A stretch of DNA of 64,000 nucleotides from JADFNB01 sp036397455 (GTDB lineage: Bacteria; Gemmatimonadota; Gemmatimonadetes; Gemmatimonadales; GWC2-71-9), in the NCBI GenBank assembly GCA_036397455.1, contig DASWIX010000025.1:62001-126000 (forward strand). The letters run 5' to 3'. The notes beneath the pieces are model-generated. The model saw nothing but the letters and a program-made list of their open reading frames with translations, had not been told where the DNA came from and ran no database searches. A program made the position numbers and the translations under genes. Below are positions 26,755-35,450 of the stretch, in pieces. Numbering within the stretch: position 1 is the stretch's first letter; every line of letters starts with the position of its first letter.

Positions 26755-27311
26755 CCGCAGAATACCAGCGCGCTCACGGCCGTGACCCACTTGCCGTCGT
26801 CCAGCGCTTCGGCGGTGCAACTCATGTTCGTGCTATCAACGATCTCGCCGGACAGCAGCCACTGCTCACGCCGCTCGTCCCATGCGCGCTCCGGATCGAA
26901 CGGTACGTTCAGCACCGTCGCGAGCATGCTGGCCGCCAGGTCCTCGGCGTAGTCGCCGGCGGGTTGCTGGTACTGGCCGAACGCGTGGTGCTCGGAGATG
27001 TACCCGTGGTGGTTCTGGTCGGCGGGAACCGCCAGACCGATCGACGCGGTCGCGAGCCGCGACGGCTCATTCGTCTGCGCTTCCGCCACGACCGAGAACA
27101 CGATCTGCCCGGGGAGGAGCAGTTTGACTCCCTCCTCACAGGAGACCAGTTCGCAGTGCGGCGGGAAGATGCTGCTGACCCGAACCAGGTTGTACTCGGC
27201 GATGCGCGCCTCACGGAGCGCCATCTCGAAACTCGTGAGTTTTTCCTTGTGCCGGCCGATTCCCTTGGTGAGGAAGGCTTTCCCGGGAAGGAATGCACGC
27301 GGGTCAATCAT
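26751..27311 (-). CDS. Pyruvoyl-dependent arginine decarboxylase
   Basis: The 186-residue proenzyme self-cleaves at a Ser-Ser bond to create the pyruvoyl cofactor and decarboxylates arginine to agmatine. The cleavage motif is NLVRVSSIFPP, with Ser46-Ser47 as the scissile pair. Flanking family text includes LPGKAFLTKGIG and NHHGYISEHHA. Start choice: the ATG at 27311 gives the compact family length; the frame extends 42 codons upstream into fur, and that part is rejected. It overlaps the Fur-family gene by 8 bases and agmatinase by 4. Confidence 0.94.
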   Translation of the reverse strand: MIDPRAFLPGKAFLTKGIGRHKEKLTSFEMALREARIAEYNLVRVSSIFPPHCELVSCEEGVKLLLPGQIVFSVVAEAQTNEPSRLATASIGLAVPADQNHHGYISEHHAFGQYQQPAGDYAEDLAASMLATVLNVPFDPERAWDERREQWLLSGEIVDSTNMSCTAEALDDGKWVTAVSALVFCG

Positions 27312-27816
27312 GGGCGGGCTCTTCAGGCCGAAGGGTTTCGCTACGCAGCGCCTCGGCATCGCGACGCTGACAGGGATGGCAAAGACCATAGATCTCGAGC
27401 CGGTGCCGGTCGTGCCGGAATCCGTGCTCTTCGGCAATCAGCGCGTTCATACGCTCGAGCCGTTCGCTCGAAAACTCGACCACGCGCCCGCAGCCGACAC
27501 AAATCAAATGCTCATGGTGGCTCTGCGCCACCAGCGGCTCGTACCGCTTGAATCCCTCACCGAAATCATGTTCCTGGACCACCTGGGCCGTGGTCATCAG
27601 CTCGAGTGTGCGGTAGATCGTCGCCTTCCCCACGCGCGCATCTCGGTCGGCGAGCCCCCGTTCGATATCCTCGACGGAGAGATGCCGACCCGAAAAAAAG
27701 ATCAAGCTGGCCACCGCCTCCCGCGGGTGCGTGATCGGCAGGTTGTGATCCCGCAGGTAGCCCCGAAAGCGGTCGAGCAACGCGTGACCGTCAACCTGCG
27801 GAGGCGGACTCGTCAC
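27304..27816 (-). CDS. Fur-family metal-responsive transcriptional regulator
   Basis: The protein has an N-terminal winged helix (THPREAVASLIF, VGKATIYRTLELM) and a C-terminal dimerisation domain. The latter has the metal site HHEHLICVGCGRVVEF and a second cysteine pair CHPC, the structural zinc pattern of Fur/PerR/Zur. Which metal or signal is sensed cannot be told by eye. The GTG at 27816 gives 170 residues; the open frame goes back to 27867 without better support. It overlaps the preceding gene by 26 bases and sits inside an arginine/polyamine operon, an unusual place for Fur. Confidence 0.88.
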   Translation of the reverse strand: MTSPPPQVDGHALLDRFRGYLRDHNLPITHPREAVASLIFFSGRHLSVEDIERGLADRDARVGKATIYRTLELMTTAQVVQEHDFGEGFKRYEPLVAQSHHEHLICVGCGRVVEFSSERLERMNALIAEEHGFRHDRHRLEIYGLCHPCQRRDAEALRSETLRPEEPAHD

Positions 27817-28177
27817 GCAACTCGTACCAGAGTTCGGGAGCCACTTCCGCCGGCGGGACCGCTTCACCCGCGCGGAGCTGAACGCCCCGGATCACGTCCT
27901 CCACGATGTCGTCCGGGCTCTCACCCACCTCCTCGATCGCCACCCGGCCTTGCCCGCGTTCGCGACCCCGCACCACGAGCATATAGCGACCGGTATACAC
28001 GCGGAGGCGGCCGTCAGCGATCCGGCGCGCCACGACCGCCGTACCCCATTCGCGCTCCTCGCGTCGCACCGGAGGAAACAGCCAGATGCGCTCGATGGCG
28101 TCCGGCGGCACCGTCCCGGCCATCGCAGCCGCGACGCGCGTCCAACCCAACCCGAGCCCCGCCGCTTCCCTGGTCAT
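27791..28177 (-). CDS. Conserved-looking hypothetical protein
   Basis: I do not recognise this 128-residue protein. It reads as a small mixed alpha/beta protein: an amphipathic start, WLFPPVRREEREWGTAVVAR, two short strand pairs (RLRVYTGRYMLVV, GRVAIEEVGE) and an acidic tail. It has no signal peptide, cysteines or motif. The start overlaps the stop of the ornithine-cyclodeaminase-like gene as ATGA, and the Fur gene overlaps its end, so translation of all three is coupled. Confidence 0.6.
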   Translation of the reverse strand: MTREAAGLGLGWTRVAAAMAGTVPPDAIERIWLFPPVRREEREWGTAVVARRIADGRLRVYTGRYMLVVRGRERGQGRVAIEEVGESPDDIVEDVIRGVQLRAGEAVPPAEVAPELWYELRDESASAG

Positions 28178-29292
28178 GTCGCAGGATGGTCGAGCCGCTC
28201 GAGGTAGAACCGCAGGACGTGCATGAAGTCCTGCGCGTTCGTGACCACGCCGTGCGCCTGGTGGGTTCCCCGGTCGCGCAGCTTGTTGACGACGAATTCC
28301 GTCTGGTCGACACAGATCGTCGCCAGCGGACGGAGATCGTCCGTATGCGTCTCCACGAACGCCGGCAGCATGTTGCCGACGGCGATGGCGTGCAGCGCGG
28401 TGGCGATCATGACGGCGTAGGTGGCCCGAACGGTCTGTTCGCGCATGGCGTCCTGTGCCGCGACGGCGTCGGTGATGACATCGGGCACCGGCCCGTCATC
28501 ACGCACCGATCCGGCCAGGACAAACGGGACGCCGCGGGTGACGAGCGCATACATGATGCCTTCGCGAATCACCCCATCCCGTACGGCAGCGGCGATCGAT
28601 CCCGCGCGCTGGATGACGTTGATGGCGCGGACGTGATGCCCGTGACCGTGTTCCGCCTGCCCGCCGGTCGGCGTGACGCCAAGGGCGGTGCCGTACAGGG
28701 CCGCTTCGAGGTCATGCACCGCGAGCGCATTGCCCGCCAGCATGGCCCCGACGTAGCCCCGCTCGATCATCCACACCAGATCATCGCGGGCACGGGCATG
28801 CACCAGCGCCGGCCCAACGACCCAGACAATATGGCCGCCGCGCTCCCGCTCGTCTCGCAGCTCCGACGCGAGCCGCTGGTAGTCGACCGGGCGTTCGCGG
28901 CTCACCTGCGTGGACATGAAACGGAACGAGGCATCCGTCTGCGGACCGAGAAAGGCGTCCGCGTGAACGTAGACACCGCGGCTCCCGTCCTCCATCTCAC
29001 CCATGGCGACGCGCATCCCCGCCTCCAGCCGCCGGGGCTCGAGCACGGTCAACTCCCCCGCCGCATCCAGCACAATCGCGCAGTCCATCCGTGGCCGGCG
29101 CGGGCGCCGCCAGACGCCCGCGACGCGGACATAGGTTGGCAGGTTGGTGGTCGAAAAGAAGCCGTCCGGCAGAACGCCGCGCGCCTCCACCGCTTCAAAC
29201 CGGGCGTCCGGCGCGGAGTGCAGACCGAGGGCCGCGAAGTCGGGGGGGCGGTACTTGCGTTCCGCGTGGGTGGCGTCGGTCGATGCGTGCAC
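28174..29292 (-). CDS. TIGR00300-family protein, ornithine cyclodeaminase (archaeal/AgrE C-terminal type)
   Basis: The 372-residue protein matches the LOR/SDH-conserved-region family (TIGR00300), whose members include archaeal ornithine cyclodeaminases and the C-terminal domain of cyanobacterial AgrE/ArgZ. Recognisable blocks are GFFSTTNLPTYV, MDCAIVLD, FMSTQVSRERPV, LAGNALAVHDLE, GHHVRAINVIQRAGS, LAGSVRDDGPVPDVI and DRGTHQAHGVVT. The likely reaction is NAD-dependent conversion of ornithine to proline and ammonia. It appears to lack most of the N-terminal small domain present in archaeal members. The start is GTG. The neighbours (arginine decarboxylase, agmatinase) fit arginine/ornithine breakdown. 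Confidence 0.83.
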   Translation of the reverse strand: MHASTDATHAERKYRPPDFAALGLHSAPDARFEAVEARGVLPDGFFSTTNLPTYVRVAGVWRRPRRPRMDCAIVLDAAGELTVLEPRRLEAGMRVAMGEMEDGSRGVYVHADAFLGPQTDASFRFMSTQVSRERPVDYQRLASELRDERERGGHIVWVVGPALVHARARDDLVWMIERGYVGAMLAGNALAVHDLEAALYGTALGVTPTGGQAEHGHGHHVRAINVIQRAGSIAAAVRDGVIREGIMYALVTRGVPFVLAGSVRDDGPVPDVITDAVAAQDAMREQTVRATYAVMIATALHAIAVGNMLPAFVETHTDDLRPLATICVDQTEFVVNKLRDRGTHQAHGVVTNAQDFMHVLRFYLERLDHPAT

Positions 29293-29364
29293 GGCGGACG
29301 CAAGATATCCGGGGACAAAACCGGTATCAACCCGCGTCGCCAGGCGGACGACCCTGCATCGAGC

Positions 29365-31803
29365 CTACAGCAGCGAAACGGGATCGCGGTCGAGCGCGAT
29401 GCGCACATCCCTGCGGGCGAAACGCGCCAGGCGCGCGTTGGCGTACCGCGCCACCCGCCCGAGCCAGCGGCGGTCCCGCGCCCGCAGCAACACGTGCCAG
29501 CGCCACCGCTCCTTGATCCGCGCCAGCGGCGCCGGCGCCGGCCCGAGGACGTCGATCGTCCCGGCGGCACGCCGGGCCACCAGGCCGCGCAGCCAGTCGG
29601 CAAGGGTCGCGGCCGCCTCGCCAACCCGATCGGCGTTGCGACCGCTCAACACCACGTTGATCAGTGACGCCTCGGGAGGATAGGGCGGTGACAGCCGTTC
29701 CGCCGCCTCCCGGCTCGCGAACGCCTCGTAATCGTGGCCGGCGGCGGCGACCAGCGCATAGTGGTCCGGCGTCCGGGTCTGCACGATCACCTCTCCGCCA
29801 CGGGTCCCCCGCCCCGCGCGACCGGCGACTTGCGCCACGAGTTGAAACGTTCGCTCCGCCGCTCGGAAATCGGGCAGGTACAGGCCGGTGTCGGCGTCCA
29901 CCACCCCGACCAGCGTCACCGTCGGGAAGTCGAGCCCCTTGGCGATCATCTGGGTCCCGAACAGGATGTCCACTTCCCCGCGCCCGACCGCATCCAGTAT
30001 CCGCGTGTGAGACCACTTGCGGGTCGTCGTGTCGGCATCCATGCGGGCCAGACGCGCTTCGGGAAACCGCACTCCGAGCCATCGCTCCAGCTGTTGGGTG
30101 CCCACACCCCGCATCCGCTGGGTCTCGTGCCCGCACGCGGGACACGCAGGCGGAATGGGCTCGTGGTGATCACAATGATGGCACTGCATACGCGACGGGA
30201 CCTGATGCACGGTGAGGGCAACGCTGCAATGCGGACACTCCACGACGCCTCCGCACGTCGCGCATTGGAGGTAGTGCGCATACCCGCGCCGATTCAGCAG
30301 CAAGAGGACCTGCTCCCCCGCGGTCATGCGCGCCGCGACGGCGCGGTCGAGGTCCACGGTCCACGGCACGACGCCGCTTGCCTTGACACGTTCCGCATGC
30401 CGCATGTCCACCATGCGCACCGGCGGCATCGGCCGGGCGCCGATCCGTTCCGGCAAGCGAACCTCGGTGCACCGCGAGCGCCCAGCCCATGTCTCCAGGG
30501 CGGGCGTCGCGCTGGAAAGGATCAGGACCGCACCTTCGTGCCGGGCCCGAACCATGGCGACATGCCGGGCGTGGTACCGTGGAGCCTGGCCGTGCTTGTA
30601 GCTCGCGTCGTGCTCTTCGTCCACCACGATCGCGGCAAGTCGCGGCACCGGAGCGAACACGGCGGAGCGGGCCCCGACCACAATGCGACGATGGCCCGCC
30701 GCGACCTCCCGCCATGCGTCGGCGCGTTCGGCGTCCGACAAGCCGCTGTGGAGTACCGCCACCGCATCGCCAAACACACCCCGCACCCGCGACACGGTCT
30801 GCGCCGTCAGCGCGATCTCGGGCACGAGCACGATGACACCTCCATCGTCCCCAGCGATCGCCTTGACGGCCTCCAGGTAGACCGAGGTCTTGCCACTGCC
30901 GGTCACACCGAAGAGCAACCCCACGCCGCCGGGAGCCAGCGCGGTCAGCGCCCTGATCGCCGCCCGCTGCGGCTCGGTTGGCGCTGGTGGCGCGGTACCG
31001 TCGACGCCGGCGAACGGATCGCGGACATGCTCGCGATCCTCGAACCGCGCAACGCTCCGCTCCACCAACCCGCGCAGCACCGCCGGGGAAAACCCGAGTT
31101 GTTTGGTCAGATGACCCCACGTCGCTTCGCCACCGAGTTCGTCCACGGCATCGTAGGCAGCGCGTTGCCGTTCGGCCCGGCCGAACACGCCGTCGCGCTC
31201 GAGCAGCGACGGTAACGACCGGCTCAACACGACGACGCGTTCGACCGCCGGTTTCGGCCCGAGATCGGGAGGTTCGGTCTCGAGCGTCACCGCGCCGGCC
31301 CGCTCGAGCCGTTGCAAGGTGTCCCATACCGGATGCTTCAGCCGCTTCGCGAGTCGTGTCGCGCTGATTCGGCCGCCGGCATGGACGACCGCATCCATCA
31401 CCGGTCGGCTCGCGCCCCCCGGCGCGCGCGCTTCCGCCCGCGCCTGCACGACGACGCGCGACGCCCCCCAAAGCGCGCCCGGCAGCATCGCCTTGAGCGT
31501 CAACCCAATCGGCGTCGTGTGATAGCGTTCCAGCCAGCGGGCGAGTTCGAGCAGCGGGACCGAGAGCAGCGGCCGGACGTCCGGCGCCAGCAGCACCGGC
31601 TTCAAGTCGGGATCGTCCTCGTCGTCCACGGCCAACACGATCCCGATGACTTCGCGAGCGCGCAGCGGTACCACCACGCGCGTCCCGGGCTGCACGCGGT
31701 CGGCCAGCGCGGCTGGTATCCGGTATCGGTATGGACGAGCCGCGGGAATCGGAAGGGCCACCGCGCAGGTGGTGGGCAGCGTCCCCGACCCGGTAGCGGT
31801 CAC
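29365..31803 (-). CDS. priA: Primosomal replication protein N' (PriA helicase)
   Basis: PriA restarts stalled replication forks as a 3'-5' DNA helicase. The order is an N-terminal DNA-binding domain (YRIPAALADRVQPGTRVVVPL), Walker A GVTGSGKTS, DEEH box VVDEEHDASYK and helicase motif III LSSATPALETW. Eight cysteines form two zinc sites within CATCGGVVECPHC and CHHC...CPACG, then motifs VGTQQLERW, LFGTQMIAKGLDF and AGRAGRG. The GTG at 31803 has GAGG upstream and gives 812 residues; the frame extends 12 codons further. Three small unknown genes precede it. Confidence 0.96.
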   Translation of the reverse strand: MTATGSGTLPTTCAVALPIPAARPYRYRIPAALADRVQPGTRVVVPLRAREVIGIVLAVDDEDDPDLKPVLLAPDVRPLLSVPLLELARWLERYHTTPIGLTLKAMLPGALWGASRVVVQARAEARAPGGASRPVMDAVVHAGGRISATRLAKRLKHPVWDTLQRLERAGAVTLETEPPDLGPKPAVERVVVLSRSLPSLLERDGVFGRAERQRAAYDAVDELGGEATWGHLTKQLGFSPAVLRGLVERSVARFEDREHVRDPFAGVDGTAPPAPTEPQRAAIRALTALAPGGVGLLFGVTGSGKTSVYLEAVKAIAGDDGGVIVLVPEIALTAQTVSRVRGVFGDAVAVLHSGLSDAERADAWREVAAGHRRIVVGARSAVFAPVPRLAAIVVDEEHDASYKHGQAPRYHARHVAMVRARHEGAVLILSSATPALETWAGRSRCTEVRLPERIGARPMPPVRMVDMRHAERVKASGVVPWTVDLDRAVAARMTAGEQVLLLLNRRGYAHYLQCATCGGVVECPHCSVALTVHQVPSRMQCHHCDHHEPIPPACPACGHETQRMRGVGTQQLERWLGVRFPEARLARMDADTTTRKWSHTRILDAVGRGEVDILFGTQMIAKGLDFPTVTLVGVVDADTGLYLPDFRAAERTFQLVAQVAGRAGRGTRGGEVIVQTRTPDHYALVAAAGHDYEAFASREAAERLSPPYPPEASLINVVLSGRNADRVGEAAATLADWLRGLVARRAAGTIDVLGPAPAPLARIKERWRWHVLLRARDRRWLGRVARYANARLARFARRDVRIALDRDPVSLL

Positions 31804-31855
31804 GTCGCCTCGAACACACACGGGTGGGTGAAGACACACCTCGCCGGCGACGGCG

Positions 31856-32119
31856 TCAAGAATGGGCGTCTTTGATGGCGCGGGAGATGTGCCGGATTTC
31901 CTTCCGCAACGCCGCGCGCGCCTGGTCGAGTTCCGACAGGTGCATCAGATACCGACGCCATAATCCGAAGACGCCGACCGCGGCCGCGCCGAACGCCGAG
32001 GCCCACACCAGCAGGATCGGCCGGTCGCTCCACAACCCCGCCAAGGCGAGCAGCACCGCGTCGAGCCCCAGGAACCCGACCGCGAGTACGGTCACCGTAC
32101 GACCGGCCCGCCGTCCCAT
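31856..32119 (-). CDS. Small two-helix membrane protein of unknown function
   Basis: The 87-residue protein has two hydrophobic helices (about 8-28 and 33-53), then a basic loop and an amphipathic C-terminal helix (LMHLSELDQARAALRKEI) that may be coiled coil. No family is recognised. It lies 6 bases after the ubiquitin-like small protein gene and 52 before priA, all in the same direction. Confidence 0.6.
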   Translation of the reverse strand: MGRRAGRTVTVLAVGFLGLDAVLLALAGLWSDRPILLVWASAFGAAAVGVFGLWRRYLMHLSELDQARAALRKEIRHISRAIKDAHS

Positions 32120-32125
32120 GGCGGC

Positions 32126-32392
32126 CTACCGCACCGGGCGTCGCCGCGACGGGACGACGACCAGCGGTGCGCCGTCAACCAGATCCAGGCCGGCCACCGC
32201 CATGCGCTCGTCGAGCACCAACGCCCCGCGAGACTTCACGACGTACGCCGACGGATCGGCGTACGGGCCGAGCGCGCGCGACAACGCCTCGGACTTGAGG
32301 GCCGCAATCGACGTGTCCGGCGGCACCGTCACCGTCACCGTGTCCCAGGCGTCGGTGACCGTCACCCGCAGCCGCAGCTCGGCCTCGATCAT
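32126..32392 (-). CDS. Small protein with possible ubiquitin-like fold
   Basis: The 88-residue protein has the pattern strand-strand-helix-strand expected of a beta-grasp: RLRVTVTD and DTVTVTVPPDTSIAALKSEAL, then LVLDERMAVAGLDLVDGAPLVVV. The last part resembles the 'dominant strand plus DG-loop' of ubiquitin-like proteins. This is pattern reading only, with no family match claimed. Its start overlaps the stop of the preceding small gene as ATGA. Confidence 0.55.
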   Translation of the reverse strand: MIEAELRLRVTVTDAWDTVTVTVPPDTSIAALKSEALSRALGPYADPSAYVVKSRGALVLDERMAVAGLDLVDGAPLVVVPSRRRPVR

Positions 32393-32661
32393 ACGCCACC
32401 CGCGTCCGCGGGAGGGAGGGTCGAAAGAAACCGATCGATCGTCTGGTTGAAGAGGAGCGACGACGCGCGGACCCGAGTGCCCGCGTCCCCGGCGAAGACC
32501 GCGATGGCGATTTCCTCACCGCCCTGCCCGCGGAAGGTCGCGAACGACGGGCCTTCCTCTTCGAGAAAGGCGCCGAAATGCGGGACCCGCTCGGTGAAGA
32601 ACTCCTTCGCGCGGTGTAACACGTCCGTCCCGGCAAGCGACGTCGACATTTCATGTAACAT
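32389..32661 (-). CDS. Small hypothetical protein
   Basis: This is an unrecognised 90-residue soluble protein. It has an amphipathic helix (DVLHRAKEFFTERVPHFG), then two strands (SFATFRGQGGEEIAIAVFAG) and a helix (ASSLLFNQTIDRFLSTLP). GAGG lies 8 nt before the ATG at 32661; the frame extends 24 codons upstream without support. It is first in a run of three small genes leading to priA. Confidence 0.55.
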   Translation of the reverse strand: MLHEMSTSLAGTDVLHRAKEFFTERVPHFGAFLEEEGPSFATFRGQGGEEIAIAVFAGDAGTRVRASSLLFNQTIDRFLSTLPPADAGGV

Positions 32662-32755
32662 CAGATGATCCTCGTTCGCACACGCTGCGGCCACGACTGC
32701 CGTCCAAACGTAACGCGTTGCGCCTGATCTCAACCACCCCGGCGGCTACCCCGAC

Positions 32756-35395
32756 TCACAGGGCAACGCGGAGCCGCGTCACCACCAGACGACCCAGCAG
32801 CGGGGCGGCCACGAATTCGCGATGGCGCGTCCCGAGGACATTCTGCACACGGACGGACAGCACGGCCAAGCGCCATCCGGGAAGCGGCGCGTCAGCGGCC
32901 AGGTCGAGCACCAGAAACGCGGGCACGCGACCGGCGTAGACGCCCGACACCACCGGGAACCCGGACACGGCCCTCCCGGCGACCATCGCACCCACCCCGA
33001 CACCCTCCTCACGTACCTCGATGCCCGCCGACGCCTTGTGCCTGGGCACGTTGAGATAGACCGTGCCGACGTCCGCGACGCCCGGGATCGTATCCCGCGT
33101 CAGGAACGAATAGGCGGCATTGACCCGGACGCGGTCGGACAGTTGCACCTGCGCCGCCAGATCGGCGCCAAACAGCCAGTACGCGCCGCCGTGGCGATTG
33201 AGAATCAGGATATCGACCGGATGGACCGTTTCCCGGGGCGAGATCGTCCCGGCGGGGAGCGAACTGATAATCGCCGCCAAGGCCTCGGCCGAGTCGGCCG
33301 GCAGATAGGCGCGCAAGTACGCCTCCAGCTCGGCGCCGTCGAAGAACACGCTGGGCGTGCCGGCGAACAACGCACCGCCGAGGTTACTCACCCGGTTGGC
33401 CCAGAGATCGATCGACAGGCCGAGACCGCGGCCGAGCACGCCCTTGTAGCCAAGCTCGATCGTGTTGGTGATGGACCGGCCCTCGCCGGCAATATCGGCG
33501 ACGTCTTCCAGGTCGATCGGCGTGAAGCCACCATCGAGATCGAGCAACGCAATCACCGACCCGACCTCAGCGGCGGTGGGCGCAGGAATCCCCGACAGGT
33601 CGATGCCCTGGAGGGCCGCCAATTGGACCACCGCCGGCCACAACGCCGTCGCGTCCGCCGGCAGGTACTGATCGGCACCGGCCGGATTGAACGGCGAGCG
33701 CATGCACGGCCCATTGCAGGTCCGCGGGAACGTGAAACCGTCCTTCGGCACACCCACGGCGCGCACGTTGTAGCCCAGACCGGGGGCCAGCGCGATCCGG
33801 TCGGCCACGATGTCGAGGAACAGGTCGTTGGCGTCGGGCGAGGTAAACGCGCGGTTGTACGTGGCGCGCAACGCATGGGTCGCCGACGGCTTGACCACGA
33901 ACCCGAATCGCGGTGAGAGGACGACGTCGTTCAATCGGTTGTGGTGGTCGACCCGAATCGCCGCGTGCAGATCCACCCGCCGGCTCAGGGCGGCGGACGC
34001 ATATCCGTACGCGCCGGCCTCCGTGACCAGATCGTCGTCTTCATTGGCGCCGTGGATCGTTCCCCCCGTCCGCGGATCGGTCCAGCGGACGTCGGCACCG
34101 TACAGCAAATCGACCGGGCCCCGCTGTCCCCCGTGTTGCAGCTGGGCGACCAGGACGCGCGAGTCATCGGCGAGCGGCGCGCCGGTGCGGAGCAGATACG
34201 TGTCGCCGGCATCGCTCCAGTTGTACAGCACGTTGACGAACAACCGATCGCGCCGGCCTCGCACCTGCGCGAACGTGTAGCGCCAATCGCGGCCCTGTAC
34301 CGAACCGACCGCCGGGGCCATCTCCACGACGCGGACCGCCTGCGCCACTCCGACGGTGGTGATGATTTCGGTTCCGGCCGCCGGCCGCCAGTCGACCCGG
34401 CCCTCGCCCGCAAAGCGCTCGACGGTGGGGTCGCGACGCCCGATCAGCAATGACGCCGAATCCACGCCTTCCGCCAGGGCCGCCGCGCGATTCTCCGATT
34501 CCACCCGATCGGTGAACGCCCAATCGTCTCCGCGGAAGTACTCGCCCGACACCTTGAACGCCACCGACCGGGATGCGCGAGTCGCGTACCGGAACGCGCC
34601 CGCCGCGACGGAGCGGGTCCCGCCGGTCAGCGTGACTTCTCCGCCGCGCGACTCGAAGGGCGACCGCGTCACCACGTGCAGCACGCCGCGGGGGGCGCCG
34701 GGACCGTACAGCGCGGCGGCGGGTCCCCGCATCACTTCCACCCGTTCGATGTCCGCCGACGTGACCGGGAGCAGGTAGGGCACGTTGAAGCCGATCGACG
34801 GAACGGCGGCGTACCGGAAATCGCTCAGCATCAACACGTCGCCGGAGTTCGCCGTGTTCCCCCCGCGGAAACTGAACGTGTGTTGCATCAGCCCTTTCCG
34901 GGCGAAGTCGACGCCCGGGAGCCGCTCAGCGTACTCGACGGGCGTGAAGGCGCCGGTGTGCTCGATCGTGTGCCGATCGACGACCGACACGGCGGCGGGA
35001 ACGTCAAGCGCCGCCTGTTCCGAGCGCGAGGCCGTGATGATCACCGGATCGAGCGGAATCCCCAGCGCGAGCAGGACGACCGCAACGTCAACCGGGTCGC
35101 CGCCGACTTGGATGTCGCGCAGCCGGAAGGACCGGTACCCCACGCGGGCAAGCACGACCTCGTAGAGACCGGCTGCCAGCCCCGTGAACGAAAACCGGCC
35201 GCGGCTGTCCGATGTCGCCACACCGGCCACGACCCCGACCAGTTCGACCCGCACGCCGCCCAACACCGCACCGGTGATGGAATCCGTCACGACCCCCCGC
35301 AAGACGGCGTTTGCCTGCCCATGCGCGGGTGACGCCATCCCGGCTAGAAGAGTCAGGATCGCCGGAACGGCGAGGCAGCGTCTAAGGGTCGTCAT
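32756..35395 (-). CDS. TonB-dependent outer-membrane receptor with carboxypeptidase-regulatory-like N-terminus
   Basis: The 879-residue receptor has a signal peptide ending AHGQA and a carboxypeptidase-D-regulatory-like domain (about 28-105, VLRGVVTDSITGAVLGGVRV). A plug domain follows, with SFRGGNTANSGDVLML and VEVMRGPAAALYGPGAPRG, then a 22-strand-type barrel to the C-terminus (LVVTRLRVAL). Such receptors import bulky nutrients with TonB energy; the ligand is not deducible. The ATG at 35395 is chosen because the signal peptide starts there. It sits before no transport partner, so its substrate is open. Confidence 0.92.
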   Translation of the reverse strand: MTTLRRCLAVPAILTLLAGMASPAHGQANAVLRGVVTDSITGAVLGGVRVELVGVVAGVATSDSRGRFSFTGLAAGLYEVVLARVGYRSFRLRDIQVGGDPVDVAVVLLALGIPLDPVIITASRSEQAALDVPAAVSVVDRHTIEHTGAFTPVEYAERLPGVDFARKGLMQHTFSFRGGNTANSGDVLMLSDFRYAAVPSIGFNVPYLLPVTSADIERVEVMRGPAAALYGPGAPRGVLHVVTRSPFESRGGEVTLTGGTRSVAAGAFRYATRASRSVAFKVSGEYFRGDDWAFTDRVESENRAAALAEGVDSASLLIGRRDPTVERFAGEGRVDWRPAAGTEIITTVGVAQAVRVVEMAPAVGSVQGRDWRYTFAQVRGRRDRLFVNVLYNWSDAGDTYLLRTGAPLADDSRVLVAQLQHGGQRGPVDLLYGADVRWTDPRTGGTIHGANEDDDLVTEAGAYGYASAALSRRVDLHAAIRVDHHNRLNDVVLSPRFGFVVKPSATHALRATYNRAFTSPDANDLFLDIVADRIALAPGLGYNVRAVGVPKDGFTFPRTCNGPCMRSPFNPAGADQYLPADATALWPAVVQLAALQGIDLSGIPAPTAAEVGSVIALLDLDGGFTPIDLEDVADIAGEGRSITNTIELGYKGVLGRGLGLSIDLWANRVSNLGGALFAGTPSVFFDGAELEAYLRAYLPADSAEALAAIISSLPAGTISPRETVHPVDILILNRHGGAYWLFGADLAAQVQLSDRVRVNAAYSFLTRDTIPGVADVGTVYLNVPRHKASAGIEVREEGVGVGAMVAGRAVSGFPVVSGVYAGRVPAFLVLDLAADAPLPGWRLAVLSVRVQNVLGTRHREFVAAPLLGRLVVTRLRVAL

Positions 35396-35450
35396 GGCGG
35401 CGAAGCACGGTGTCCGCAAACGTCGCTCGCGGACGCGGGGGGAGCAAGGG

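Noticed and set aside
26998..29667. An open plus-strand frame of nearly 890 codons
   Set aside because: It lies opposite five well-recognised genes with overlapping starts and stops; its protein has no domain and shadow-like composition.
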